Translations under genes and position numbers: made by a program
Notes under the pieces: model-generated
What the model saw: the letters and a program-made list of their open reading frames with translations, nothing else
Databases searched by the model: none
What the model was told of the DNA's origin: nothing
DNA from: Monosporascus cannonballus
Taxonomy: Eukaryota; Ascomycota; Sordariomycetes; Xylariales
Direction: 5' to 3'
Assembly: GCA_004154925.1 (NCBI GenBank)
Contig: QJNS01000185.1
Location: forward strand, 62,001-126,000
DNA length: 64,000 nucleotides
In this document: piece by piece, positions 1-10,637 of the stretch
How the letters are laid out: each line of letters starts with the position of its first letter
Numbering within the stretch: position 1 is the first letter of the stretch

Positions 1-1969
1 TCCAGCAATATAATAATAATTTTCCAAAAAAACAAAAAATAAATAAAATGCAAATTCCAGAAAAATATCAAAAAGATTTAATACGAAAAATATACGAACA
101 TCAATTACATAAACATCCAAGGATCCATAAAACCCTAAAGCGACTTTAACGCACATATTCCTTTTCTAAAACGAAATTAACGGTACAAAAAATCATACGG
201 CAATACAATATTTACGTTAAAGCAAAGGCTTGACGACATAAACCATACGGAAAATTACAGCCATTACCAATCGCAAAACGACCATAATATTTAATCACAT
301 TCGACTTTATCACTAAGCTTTTTATATTAAAAAATCCAGCTACCGGAATATACTACGACAGCATTTTCGTAATCGTCGACCAATTCACAAAATTTTCCTA
401 TTTTCTACCATATTATAAGGATATAAACGCCGAATAATTAACATATATTTTCTTTAAACATATTTTTAACATATACGGATTACCAATAAAAATCATATTA
501 AACAAAAGATCAATATTTGCATTTAAATTTTGGCAAGGCCTTATAATATAAATCGGCCTAAATTATAAATTATCCAACGTATTTAAAGCTTAAACGGATA
601 AATAAACAAAATAAATAAATTAAACTTTAAAAACTTACTTACAATATTATATTAATTACAAACAAAATAATTAGGTTAAAAATTACTTATTACTTAATTA
701 ACTTATAATACCAGCTATTACGAAAGCATTAAAATAATACTTACAAACTTAAACTTTAGTTTTATTTTAAAATTTTACAAAAAAATACGTAATAACGGTT
801 TAATCAATATCAAAACAATCCTTACGTTAAAACAATTACGATAATTATACCAAAAAATAAAAACAAAACTAAAATTCGTACGAAATCAGATAAATAAATA
901 CTATAACCAAAAAAGGTTAAAAAAATGAACTTTCAAAAAAGGGGAAATAATTTTTTTCGTTACAAAAAACATTTAAACGAAACGACCCAGCCAAAAACTC
1001 GATTTTAAATATATTAGTCCATACAAAATCGCTAAAAAAATCTCAAAAAACAACTACCAATTAAAACTTCCACCAAAAGTCAAATTCCATTCAATTTTTT
1101 ATATTTCTTGATTCGAATTAATAACAAATATAATCAAAATGCATACGGTACAAAACGATATAAAAATAAAAGACGAATAAACCTACGAAATGGAGAAAAT
1201 ACTTAATATACGAAAACAAAACGGACTTACCCAGTACCTAATTAAATAGAAAAAATACCCAGATTCCGAAAACACCTAAAAACCCGCCAAAAATCTTATT
1301 AGCGCCTAATGCCTATTAAAAAACTTTCACTAGCGGCAACGGAATTACCAAAAAAAAACTTCCCAATTAAGGTTATCAGGAATAAACCAGTTAAGGAAAG
1401 CAAAAAATAATACGGGAAACGGAACCTCGGCCTCCGTATATTCCTGCTTATCTAGCTTATCCATTAACTAAAGTCCGCAATTAACAATTTTAACTCCCTT
1501 AACGTAAAGAAACTTTTTTGACGACGAAAACGAAAAAGGTAATTAATAATCTCGTCGATATCACGCTATTTGCGTACCAAATCCTTTTTCAATTCTTGCT
1601 AAAGGCGTAAAAACGTCTTTTTAGCAATAATTTTTTCGCGATTTAACCGATTTTTTTCCTCCTTAATACGACGTAGGAAATCAATTAGGACGCCAGAACC
1701 ATCGCAGCGATAACAGTTCTTAATACATTTGTTATAACGACGAATTTCTTTAATCATTTAACATTTTATACCATTTTCGAAACAAAGCATATATAACATA
1801 ACTTCAAAACCAAATTTAACAATATAAATAGCCAGGGAATCTAGGCTTTCTTTCTGATTAGGACGATTACGAAACTTACGGTTAGCAATACGACCTACCA
1901 TAATAAAGAAAAATAACTTACCAGGAAAGAAAATCTTTAAAAATAAAGATCTTAGGAAAAAGGAGATCA
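1..1969 (+). mobile_element. Gypsy-A chromovirus copy 1, 3' internal part (integrase, chromodomain), RIP-inactivated
   Basis: This AT-rich relic is the 3' part of a Ty3/Gypsy polyprotein; its 5' part lies left of the window. Conceptual reading gives an integrase zinc-finger region from about 90 (HPRIHKTLKR) and an integrase core near 290-430 (DSIFVIVDQFTKF), both broken by many stops. A chromodomain remnant lies at about 1183-1287 (motifs YEMEKIL and QNGLTQYLIK, then YPDSENT). A C-terminal chromodomain after integrase is the mark of chromoviruses. The same order recurs at 55060-56208 and 57262-58400 in this window. Differences between the copies are mainly C/T and G/A changes, as expected from RIP. 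No open frame survives, so the element is dead. Confidence 0.85.
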
Positions 1970-2324
1970 TATTACGACCTAACCCAAGATCGGCCACGAA
2001 AACGGTCGGACCTACAAAAAAAATCACGTAATTTGAATCTCTTTTAGCATCAAGATCTAAATAAATCCATACAGAACTAACCGAATTTAATAACATTGGA
2101 TTTCTGATAATATCAAAATTTAATGAAAATCCAATTAACTTATGAAAATATATATATTTATTAATTCCATAATCTAAATAATTTTAGTTTGTAATACTTA
2201 TTAATACTAATTATTTGTAATAAGGTATTTCCGGTATTAAAAAACGTAATACGTTATTATATTTATTGCTCAGATTCCCACAATACTTCTGCTAACATAA
2301 ACCCGTCGACTTAAGGTTTAATAG

Positions 2325-2489
2325 TGTCACGGGCCAAGGGCCCTAATAGAGGGATTAGCGTAACGCTAATCCCGTGGCTCCCGTATATATAGCTAGCTGC
2401 TCCCACGCATCTTCTTAGCTGTTCCCTAGATTTCTCAATAGACCTGTTATGGCCCATACCTTTAGTTACTGCGTATGCAGCCCTTTACA
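2325..2489 (+). repeat. Element C LTR, copy 1 (165 bp)
   Basis: Begins TGTCACGGGCC and ends CCCTTTACA. It contains a TATATATA stretch near 2393 that could serve as a TATA box, and the 10-bp-arm palindrome at 2351-2373. It is nearly unmutated compared with the middle copy. It is preceded by the AATAG duplication at 2320-2324. Confidence 0.88.
2351..2373. repeat. Palindrome in element C LTR
   Basis: Perfect 10-bp arms GGGATTAGCG and CGCTAATCCC are separated by TAA. The palindrome lies about 20 bp upstream of the TATATATA stretch and is recognisable in the other two C LTRs. Its role is unknown. Confidence 0.75.
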
Positions 2490-2491
2490 TA

Positions 2492-2767
2492 TTGAGAAAT
2501 CTCCTTTTTCGCAAATGGTCCGTCGCCGTAAGAAATATACCAACGTTACGCACCCGTTATTCGTACGTAGCTTATTCGCCATGGACACCGAGGAACCGTG
2601 CCGTTAGGTTTTACGAACCGTTCGCAAGCTATAAGGCCGTAAGGATTATAACGTTTAAAGGTTCGAAATGGATAGGAAGTTATTCGTTAACGGAAAGGCG
2701 ATCGGCGATAATCGTACGTAATTTTTTTATATTTGGGGAGCTTTTAGCCATTAATTTTAAAAGTTGA
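2492..2767 (+). pseudogene. ORF trace at the start of element C unit 1
   Basis: An open frame of 91 codons starts 3 bp after the first C LTR. It has no ATG at its beginning and is rich in basic and aromatic residues (RKWSVAVRN, RNRAVRFYEPF). The homologous stretch of unit 2 (from about 3845) reads in the same frame but has several stops. Further fragments of the same reading direction continue to about 3660 (for example TYNNFLIRKRYYKKCKNW near 3140), which suggests the internal unit once coded on plus. I do not recognise any family; it may be chance. Confidence 0.3.
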
Positions 2768-3676
2768 CATTTTTGCCGTATATGTAAAAAGCCTTAAAGA
2801 AACCGAATTTTTAAGTTTTTTTAAATTATATTGCCGTTATTTTTAAAAAAAATCTAATAAGGAATAAAAAGCTGGTTAACGTTTAATTAAGTTATATTAA
2901 TGTAATGTTTAAACAATATTTAAATAGGTTTTTATATTCGAAAATATTTTTTATTAAACTGGAAAAAAATAAATAACTAAATAAAGCCAAAATTTTCCTA
3001 TTAATTCTGGGCCTTAATGCTAAAACAAAAAAAATAATTGGATTACGAAAAATAACCTAATACTTAAAAAAAATTGGCGTAATTTTTTTGTTATTCGGAA
3101 ATATCGTATTTAACGGTTTTTACCCTGGCGCGTTTACGTATAATAATTTTCTAATTAGAAAGCGATATTATAAAAAATGTAAAAATTGGTATATTAGCCG
3201 TTAATTATTAATGTAAATGCCGTTAACGAATAGAAAAATATTATTTAAAATATGGCGAAACGGGATATTTTCGAAAAAATTATTTTCAAGGAAAAAAAGT
3301 TATTATTCGACACATTAACGTTAATAAGGCCCTAAAGGTTCTGTTATTATTTAAATAATAAAAAATAACCGCAAAAATGTTTAATAAAGTTTAAGAAAAT
3401 TTAAATAAATTTAATATTTACGAAGCATTAAAGGAATTAGCAAAAAAAAAGCTTTAGAAAAAATAATGCGAAAATATAAAGCTGGTAATACGTAATACGT
3501 TAAAAACGTACGGGCGTAAAATATGCGGTATGATTTCTTTGTAACTGTCGGAAAATCTTTCGGATTAAAATTTGCGAATATTGCTGCCTTAAAGCAAAAT
3601 TTTTAAAAAGGTATTACGAATAAATGTTTGCCGCATAACGGAAAAAAGCGAAAATTGGATTTAAAGAAAGGGGTTA

Positions 3677-3841
3677 TATTATGGGCCAAAGGCCTTAGTG
3701 GAAGGATTAGCGTAACGTTAATCCCGTAGCTTCTGTATATATAACTAATTGTTTTTACGTATTTTCTTAGTTGTTTCCTAGATTTCTTAATAGATTTATT
3801 ATGGCTTATACCTTTAGTTATTACGTATGCAGCCCTTTATA
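3677..3841 (+). repeat. Element C LTR, copy 2 (internal, heavily mutated)
   Basis: Begins TATTATGGG, which is TGTCACGGG after G-to-A and C-to-T changes, and ends CCCTTTATA. It has the same length as the outer copies but many more transitions. Confidence 0.85.
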
Positions 3842-5021
3842 TATTAAGAAATCTTTTTTTTGCGAACGGTCCGTTACCGTAAGAAATACGTCAACGTTAC
3901 GTACCCGTTATTTGTACGTAATTTATTTGTTATGAATACCGAGGAATTATGTTATCAAATTTTATGAACCGTTTGCAAGTTATAAGGCCGTAAAGATTAT
4001 AACGCCTAAAGGCTTAAAATATATAAAAAGTTATTCGTTAATAAAAAGGCAATCGGCGATAATCGTATGTAGCTTTTTTATATTTGGGGAACTTTTAGCC
4101 GTTAATTTCAAAAATTAACGTTTTTGCTATATATATAAAAAGCCTTAAAAAAACCGAACTTTTAAATCTTTTTAAATTATATTACTATTATTTTAAAAAA
4201 AACTTAATAAAAAATAAAAAATTAATTAATATTTAATTAAATTATGTTAATATAACGTTTAAATAATATTTAAATATGTTTTTATATTCGAAAATATTTT
4301 TATTAAGCCGAAAAAAACGAATAATTAAATAAAATTAAAAATTTTTTATTAATTTCGGGCTTTAATGCCGAAACGAAAAAATAATTAAATTACGAAAAAT
4401 AACTTAATATTTAGAAAAAGTTCGCGTAATTTTTTTGCCGTTCGGAAATATTATTTTTAATGGTTTTTATTTCGGCGCATTTGTATATAATAATTTTCTA
4501 ATTAAAGGGCGATATTATAAAAAATATAAAAATTAATATATTAACCGTTAATTATTAACGTAAATATTATTAGCAAATAAAAGGGCGTTATTGAAGGTAT
4601 GGCGAAATAGGGCATTTTCGGAAAAATTATTTTTAAAAAAAAGAAATTGTTATTTGATATATTAATATTAATAAGGCCTTAAAAATTCCGTTATTACTTA
4701 AATAATAAAAAATAACCCCGAAAATATTTAATAAAATTTAAAAAATTTAAATAAGTTTAACGTTTATAAAATATTAAAAGAATTAACAAAAAAAAAGTTT
4801 GGGAAAAATAATATAAAGATATAAAGCTGGTGGCGCGCAATGCGCTAAAAACGTACGGACGTAAAATATGCAGCGTAGTTTTTTCGTAACCGTCGGAAAA
4901 CCTTTTAGATTAAGATTTACGAATATCGTTACCTTAAAATAAAATCATTAAAAGGATATTACGAATAAATATTTGCCGTATAGCGGGAAAAAGCGAAGAT
5001 TAGATTTAGAGAGAAAGGTTA

Positions 5022-5186
5022 TATCACGGGCTAAAGGCCCTAATAAAGGGATTAACGTAACGTTAATCCCGTGGCTCCCGTATATATAGCTAGCTGCTCC
5101 TACGTATCTTCTTAGCTGTTCCCTAGATTTCTCAATAGACCTATTATGGCCTATACCCTTAGTTACTGCGTATGCAGCCCCTTATA
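5022..5186 (+). repeat. Element C LTR, copy 3 (165 bp)
   Basis: Begins TATCACGGGC and ends CCCCTTATA. It is close to copy 1 and is followed by the AATAG duplication (5187-5191) and then by the rest of the split Gypsy-A LTR. Confidence 0.87.
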
Positions 5187-5423
5187 AATAGTTGGTTAAA
5201 CTGCCTAGCTGTCATAGTTTTACAGAAAATTAAAATTATTAAATAAAAAATCGATATAACGGGGACAAAATCGAAATAATAAAAAACATAGATAAAACTC
5301 TTTTTATTATCGAAAAAGCCTTTAAAAACGTATTTTTTAAAAAGATGTATTTAAAAAAAAGATAAATTATTAAAATCGTTTATATTAATATTAAAGGGCG
5401 TTTTTTATAACTTTTCGTAATCC

Positions 5424-5849
5424 TGTAACGAACCTGTCATACATCCACCTGGAGGTATGAGCAGTATCCGAAAAGGGTCTTGATTTTCAGGTAACAATAG
5501 GGCGAAGAATAATTCAGTGGTCTATTCGTTAAAGAGATTTAAAAACTCTTCCCTCAATTAGAGAACGGTGCAGTTGCCTCTGGATTAAGAGCTTAAATTA
5601 ATAGCTAAGAAGCGAAACTAAGTAGGTGCTATTTACATGAGAAACCGATTCATTATATATCCCAATTCCTAAAGTGAGTATGTCGTGGATCTATGTGATC
5701 TATATGATCTGGTCAGATCACTTAGATCACTTAGATCATTTCCCTCCAAGTTCTAGCCAAGACCTCCCGTCCGGAGTTTAGCCGTGGCAGGTCCGCGCTA
5801 GGCCTTAAAGGTTGGTCTCCTCGAGACAGGAACCCTTGTTCCTGTAACA
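5424..5849 (+). mobile_element. Solo LTR of Gypsy family B (426 bp) with target-site duplication
   Basis: Begins TGTAACGAACCTG and ends CTTGTTCCTGTAACA. Perfect AATCC duplications flank it at 5419-5423 and 5850-5854. It matches the LTRs of the full-length B element (41597 and 48415) and the copy at 59573-59984. It is much less RIP-mutated than the transposase around it. The stretch 5690-5735 is dense in GATC-containing repeats. A solo LTR with an intact duplication indicates LTR-LTR recombination after insertion. Family B codes on the opposite strand, so the biological LTR orientation is minus. Confidence 0.92.
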
Positions 5850-6939
5850 AATCCTTAGCGGCGTTAATATATAATAATAATAATTTCTTAATTTGGACGA
5901 TAAAATATACGAAAGCTGGTATTTTATTATATTAAAAAATAGTTGGACAAATACCGAAAATAGGTTAAAATAATTTCGCGAAATTTTTATTCGTTTTATT
6001 AAACTCGAAAACCCGGACGAATAAAAATTATTAATAATCGACGGCTATAATAACTATATTACTAAGAAATTTATATAAACGTACTTTTAAAATAAGATAT
6101 ATATTATATTATTATTTATTTACGTTTTTTTATAATTTTTAAGTTTTTAATATAAATATATTTATTATTTTAATATAAAAATTCCGTTATTAATTCCGGG
6201 AACGTTATTATTAGCGGATTTCCGAAATTATTATTAAAATTAACTTTTTAAAAGCATTTTTACGAAAATAAAAAAAATTTTAATTATTTCGAAATATATT
6301 AAAAATAATTAAAAACGATAAATTTACGTTTTATTAATAAGGCGAATATATTAAATAATAAATATATTAAAATAAAAAGGACAAAAGGAAATATATTTAT
6401 CCGAAAATTTATTCGTACTTTTAAATTCCTTAAGTTTTTTAATTTAAATAATTACTTTCGATAATAAAATACTTAAATTATTTAACAAATTAATCTGGTT
6501 CGAAAAGTTTTTAATAAAAATTAATTTAATATACGAAAATCTTACCGTATGCCTTTTATTTCGCAAATTCGTTAAGGCCTTTAACGATACAACTATTAAG
6601 TTCATAACCGCCGAAATTCGTAATAATTAATTGATTGCAGCCGATAAAAAAGCAAAACCCAAAGTACGCAAAAAATACAGCCCGAACTAAATAAAAACTT
6701 CGTAAAAATGATCTCGATCAGGAAGGTAAATGTAAGGCTAAAAGCCTTTGCAAAAGAACGTTTTACCGTTATTTGGCAAAATTAACAATAAAACAAATCT
6801 TCCGAAAGCGAAAAAAATAACGAAGTAAAAGTGGATTTCATTATTATACGCTTTACTTAATATGGAATTAATTAATTAAGTGATTATTAAGATATTGTTA
6901 TTTGTATGAAAAGGTTGTTATGGCGATGGCTTCAAAAAT

Positions 6940-6983
6940 GGGTGGCGCGTTAAGGGGATGGGGCGTTGGTGGGGGGGTCGCCT
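6940..6983 (-). repeat. 44-bp terminal inverted repeat of Fot1-like copy 1
   Basis: On the minus strand it reads AGGCGACCCCCC, then ACCAACGCCCCATCCCC, ending GCGCCACCC. It differs from the repeat at 63237-63280 at three transition sites. The outer end is followed by TA (6984-6985), the target dinucleotide of pogo elements. Confidence 0.9.
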
Positions 6984-7130
6984 TACTCAACGACCTATTA
7001 TCCCTCAGTCATGATGTAATCTTTGTCAACTAGCAGTGATATGCGACCAAAAGGGGGAAGTGGAAGTTTGAACTCAGAAAGTTAGCAGCCTGGAATTACA
7101 CGGGATGACTTCCGCAATGAAAACAAAGTG

Positions 7131-8092
7131 CTACCAGTCAACGAAATAGTCAATCCCATCTGTGAGCGCCACACCACCCACGGAGGCATGGTCGCTCCCA
7201 ACATATTCTTTTAAAACGATATCTCTCAGCTTACTGCTGCCCTTTAAGAGTTCGTAAAGGGTATGACAGTTATCCGTCATCGCGAAAGTGGCGAAAAGTT
7301 CTTTCCTAAACTTATACCGTTCGTCTGTCTCTGTACGCCGTCTCACCGGATACTGTTCCAAGTCGCCATATGCCAATCTGAAAGCCGGCTTGGTAGTATT
7401 TCCCGGCAAGGGCGCCTCATCAAGCCAAGACACGTGATCCAGAATGTACCCGTCATTCCAAAACAACGCAGGGCTAGCGGACAGAAACGTGTCAAACAAA
7501 TCGGGTCGACGAAGCAGCGCATAGACCACGAAGAGTCCGCCGAAAGAATGGCCATAAAGAGCGTCCCGGCTGAATCTCACGTTGGGGAATTCTGAATGGA
7601 TGAATGGGCGAAGCGTCCCTTCGATGAAATTGATGAAATCGTCGGCGCCCTCTCTTACGCCTGGAATGGGCGGGGCGGGCTCTCCCGGGGTCACAGGCTG
7701 GAAGTCAATGCTGCGCTGCGAGCCGTACACAGAGTCCGTGATAGGATATCCAATGCTCACGACGATGCTATCCGGCTGCGTCGATTCGACAGGTAGACGC
7801 CGACGCCAGGCTTCGGTGCCTGACATGCCCAATGCATTCCCATCAAGCACGTACCTTCCGTTATGTTAACTCATTGCCATAGGAACTCATACATGTAGGA
7901 GAAGTCTTACATGCTAAGCGCGGTTCTCTCGACATCACGAGTCTCCCACTCTAGCGGCCAGGACACTTGGACTTGATATTCCAAGTCAATCCCATTCGTA
8001 ATGTTCCAAACAGCAACGTTTGGAAATATTGTGTGCGGAAAAGCCGCCACAACGGGGTCAACAGCCCACTTGTAGTTTGATATAGCCGACAT
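7131..8092 (-). CDS. Siderophore-type esterase (IroE-like alpha/beta hydrolase), 2 exons
   Basis: Predicted 301-aa serine esterase, join of 7911-8092 (exon 1) and 7131-7854 (exon 2) on minus. The 56-bp intron (7855-7910) has GTAAGA and GGAAG ends, and splicing restores YVLDGNALG. The nucleophile elbow GHSFGG puts Ser at about residue 164; a late SDHASV gives a candidate catalytic His near 283. Length and order (HTIF..., WPLEW, LDGNALG, TEAWRRRLP, GHSFGG) match fungal putative siderophore (triacetylfusarinine-type) esterases, which release iron from imported siderophores in the cytosol. I chose the ATG at 8092 because it gives the usual N-terminus; the frame stays open upstream without another ATG. 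No signal peptide is visible. It lies only about 150 bp from the transposon border. Substrate is inferred from family likeness. Confidence 0.82.
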
Positions 8093-9087
8093 GTCAGGAA
8101 AGTTGGCCTTCAAAGAGACAAAACCTCCAGGACTCTTGGATGTTTTTCTTTGGTGTAAGAAATTTCCTTCGCCGGGGAAGCAGACGATATAAGCTCATAC
8201 TCTGATTTGATTAGCTAAGTGTACGCGTTTTCGAGCCTTGGCGTAAGCCGGACCTTCAACCAATATATTCGCACTTCCCCCGCACAGCGTTGCCTTCTCC
8301 AGAATAACATGCCGTCATGATATAAAACAGTATGAATTCACCTCTAGAGTAACGGTACTATCACTGCGACGATGCCTCCATGACAGGGACCCGAACGTGT
8401 TGCGCCGGCCTGGCACCCGGCCTGGCACTCTACCGAGTCAGACAGCATAGGAAATATTATGGGCCACAGAATGTCATCCTGGAAGGCTAGCAAGCCCTAT
8501 ACGGAGATGAATCAGAATTTGTAACCCAAGGCGGCTTATATTCTTCAATCATGACACTATGTGATCTTATAGGACTTAGAGAGTGTGATACAGAGATGAG
8601 GCATAACCCAAGTAGCACACTAAGTGCTGACGGGTAAGTAGGGGACGGTCGTCTCTGCCCGAAATAAACTCCCCCTGCGGAAACCCATCCATCAATATAA
8701 AACGACGCCTTGACCCGATTAATCGTTAGTAAGCTAGGTGGAGCTTTATCTCAGCTTGTCAATGTGCAATATTTAACCTCACAGAGCGAGGTATCAACAT
8801 GCTCCTCACTGTCATTGTGAGTATAACAATGTCATTGTCAAAAGACCACCCTTGGGCCTGAAGATTAGATGCCAATCAATTTTCGCTGCAACGGTGTCAT
8901 TGTACTATTGGATAATCCTTGATGGGCTTTCATCATAGTTGACATTGCATCTGGATCAACTGCCTCGAGGCCTATTTAAAGCACCACAGCGGTCTGGGTA
9001 CCATGGCCTTCCCGGCGTAGCGTACCCTTGTATCCCAACGAGCGGATAAAACCCCCGACTTGAGAATCCGATTTACCATCAGAGAAG
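8093..9087. other. Intergenic, no gene seen
   Basis: About 1 kb of moderate-GC sequence upstream of the esterase. It presumably holds the esterase promoter. No long frame, repeat or RNA gene is recognisable. Confidence 0.5.
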
Positions 9088-10250
9088 ATGGATCCACACA
9101 GAGCACAGCCAGGCAGTCGGAGCAGCCGTGTCAAGAACCAGATTGGCGACGCTGCCGCGAAGGTGCCGGACAAGGTACTCTCACCCAAGGGTTCTCCATG
9201 CGAAAGCCAGGGGTTCCGCATGACGAACCCTAATTCATCAATCTCTTCCTTCATTGAGAACTCGGGTATAGTCTCGCCACATATATCATCAGCCAGTGCG
9301 AGTGAGTGTGGTGACAGCGATTAGGAGATGGTCGAGCCAAACAACTCTAAGACAAGCCAGCGACGGCAAAAGAAGACTACGAAAACTGCCAATGATACGA
9401 TGGATAATGTCGACGATATGTTCAAACCTACTATAGAAGGTGAGAATAAGAAGTAGGAAACGGGACCCTCGCAAGCAAGTCGCCAAAGGAGGGCACATAA
9501 CTAGGCAGCAAGCAATATGGTGCTAGTATGAATCTGAAGTGTCCTACCGTCTCATTATATGGTACCAGTTCCAGTCGTCAGCTAACAATGTAGAAACGGA
9601 CTTGATGGTGGCGCGGAAGTTCTAGCAGAATGCCGGTGTGGTGAATGTTAAGAGAAACAAGAAGTTCGTGATCATAGCCTGAGCTCGGCACGCTACCCCT
9701 GAGTGGGTGTACAGGCTGCATGGTATCGTGTTCCTAGGGAACATGATGAGGGAGCTGGTGCGTTACAATGGTAGTGTCTAAATGTACAGAGTGAGCAAAA
9801 GCGCTTGATTGACTCCGCCTGGCTATGATTCAGTCAATGGGATGAGTTGGTACCTCCATACAACCAGCGACTACAGTCAGCCTCGACGCATGCCCAGCAT
9901 GGTTGCTTGGCCGAGAGCTTCTTTCCAGCGCAGAAAAACGTTTCTTTAAGACTCCTAGGAAATACCGTATCCCCGACAACTGCGACTTCAAAGAATTATC
10001 TCAACGTAAACATGCCACCAGAAAGGGGTTTTCAGCACCCAAAGTGCCAGGCGAAGCCCACCCGGTCCAAATACGTCTGGGAGGTAGTTCATCAGAGCGT
10101 ATTCACACCTCCTACCACCCTCGTACTTCTTCCAGGTCCGCGACCAACTCCGACAACCTATGAAGCGAAGACGAGCAAGAGAGTAATGCCATCGAGCCGA
10201 CGAAGCCGGGACCGCGTAGGACATCGTTAGCTGAGCATGCGAAAAGCGCC
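9088..10250 (+). pseudogene. Decayed protein-coding gene, function unknown
   Basis: Several frame segments on plus read like real protein but are broken. The first starts at the ATG at 9088 and runs past a TAG at 9322-9324 into EPNNSKTSQRRQKK, with two more TAG codons before about 9510. Near 9607-9850 another segment (RHATPEWVYRLHGIVFLGNM) has four or five stops. From about 9888 to 10250 the frame joins the downstream ORF with a single TGA at 10161-10163. At least one frameshift is needed near 9940. No family is recognised. It could be one multi-exon gene read through introns, but the density of stops favours a relic. Confidence 0.45.
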
Positions 10251-10637
10251 ATGCCAAACTCCTTCCCCGGCAAGGAACTCAACAAGCGGTTGCAGGAGGC
10301 CATCATGACGGCGGTACAGCAGTTTATGACGGAGAAGGTCACTGCGGAGCAGGCGGATATAATACGGCGCCTTATGGAAAGTATCCTTCCAACCGTCCAG
10401 CAGAAGACGCAAGAGACCGCGAAGCGCGAGATGAAGAGGTTCGTTGCGGAGATCGGAGACGAGGCGGAGGAGGTGAAGATGCTAGCGCTACTAGGCCGGG
10501 TCGAAGGGCTATTGCCGTCGTCGTCGGGGACGGTGTCCACGAAGCGAACGATGATCGATACCCTGAGGCGCGTGTTTGATATATTGGAGCTAGAGGTAGA
10601 GACGGATGAGGAGTGGGAGGTTCTTAGCAATCATTAG
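10251..10637 (+). CDS. Hypothetical helical protein, 128 aa (possibly the 3' end of the decayed gene)
   Basis: Open frame from ATG to TAG with strongly GC-rich third positions and a charged, helix-favouring composition (QEAIMTAVQQFMTEK, KREMKRFVAEIGDEAEEV, then an acidic C-terminus ETDEEWEVLS). The same frame stays open upstream to a TGA at 10161-10163, beyond which coding-like sequence continues. This ATG may therefore be internal to a longer, damaged gene. No catalytic motif, signal peptide or membrane segment is seen, and I do not recognise the family. Confidence 0.45.
   Translation: MPNSFPGKELNKRLQEAIMTAVQQFMTEKVTAEQADIIRRLMESILPTVQQKTQETAKREMKRFVAEIGDEAEEVKMLALLGRVEGLLPSSSGTVSTKRTMIDTLRRVFDILELEVETDEEWEVLSNH

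Larger units (their letters stand above)
2325..5186 (+). mobile_element. Element C: tandem short-LTR element, LTR-internal-LTR-internal-LTR (2862 bp)
   Basis: Three 165-bp direct repeats (2325-2489, 3677-3841, 5022-5186) enclose two homologous internal units of about 1.18 kb (2490-3676 and 3842-5021). The outer boundaries are TGTCACGGG at the left and CTTATA (RIP form of CTTACA) at the right, so it starts TG and ends CA like an LTR element. A perfect AATAG target-site duplication flanks the whole array (2320-2324 and 5187-5191), showing that it sits in the A LTR as one insertion. The middle repeat and second unit carry more transitions than the outer repeats. The internal units show no recognisable gag, protease, reverse transcriptase or integrase. 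It is therefore either a non-autonomous TRIM-like element or carries unrecognised proteins. The tandem form probably arose by LTR-LTR recombination; that is inference. Confidence 0.85.
1970..5216 (+). mobile_element. 3' LTR of Gypsy-A copy 1, split by element C
   Basis: The LTR runs 1970-2324 and resumes at 5192-5216, about 380 bp in total once element C and its 5-bp duplication are removed. The left piece begins TATTACGACC (from TG by RIP). Its second half matches the other A LTRs (for example CAGATTCCCAC and the TTAAGGTTTAATAG stretch). The right piece gives the shared terminus TTGGTTAAACTGCCTAGC. It belongs to the same U3 type as the LTR at 56887-57261. Confidence 0.8.
5217..6983 (+). mobile_element. 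Fot1/pogo-like transposon, 3' part of copy 1 (DDE transposase relic)
   Basis: From about 5252 the sequence matches the right-hand copy at 63870-64000. Conceptual reading gives YNGDKIEI, corresponding to the YNxDEIGI motif at the first catalytic aspartate of pogo-type transposases. A second catalytic segment, LLIIDGYNNY (family form LIIDGHGSH), lies near 6029. The body is interrupted by a solo LTR (5424-5849) and truncated at the left by Gypsy-A copy 1. It ends in a 44-bp terminal repeat (6940-6983) followed by TA. Joining the two partial copies of this window implies an intact length of about 1.93 kb, which together with the 44-bp repeat fits the Fot1 group. The frame is destroyed. Confidence 0.8.

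Noticed and set aside
1758..2096. 112-codon minus-strand frame
   Set aside because: It overlies the Gypsy-A LTR and internal end; AT-rich sequence and repeat identity explain it.
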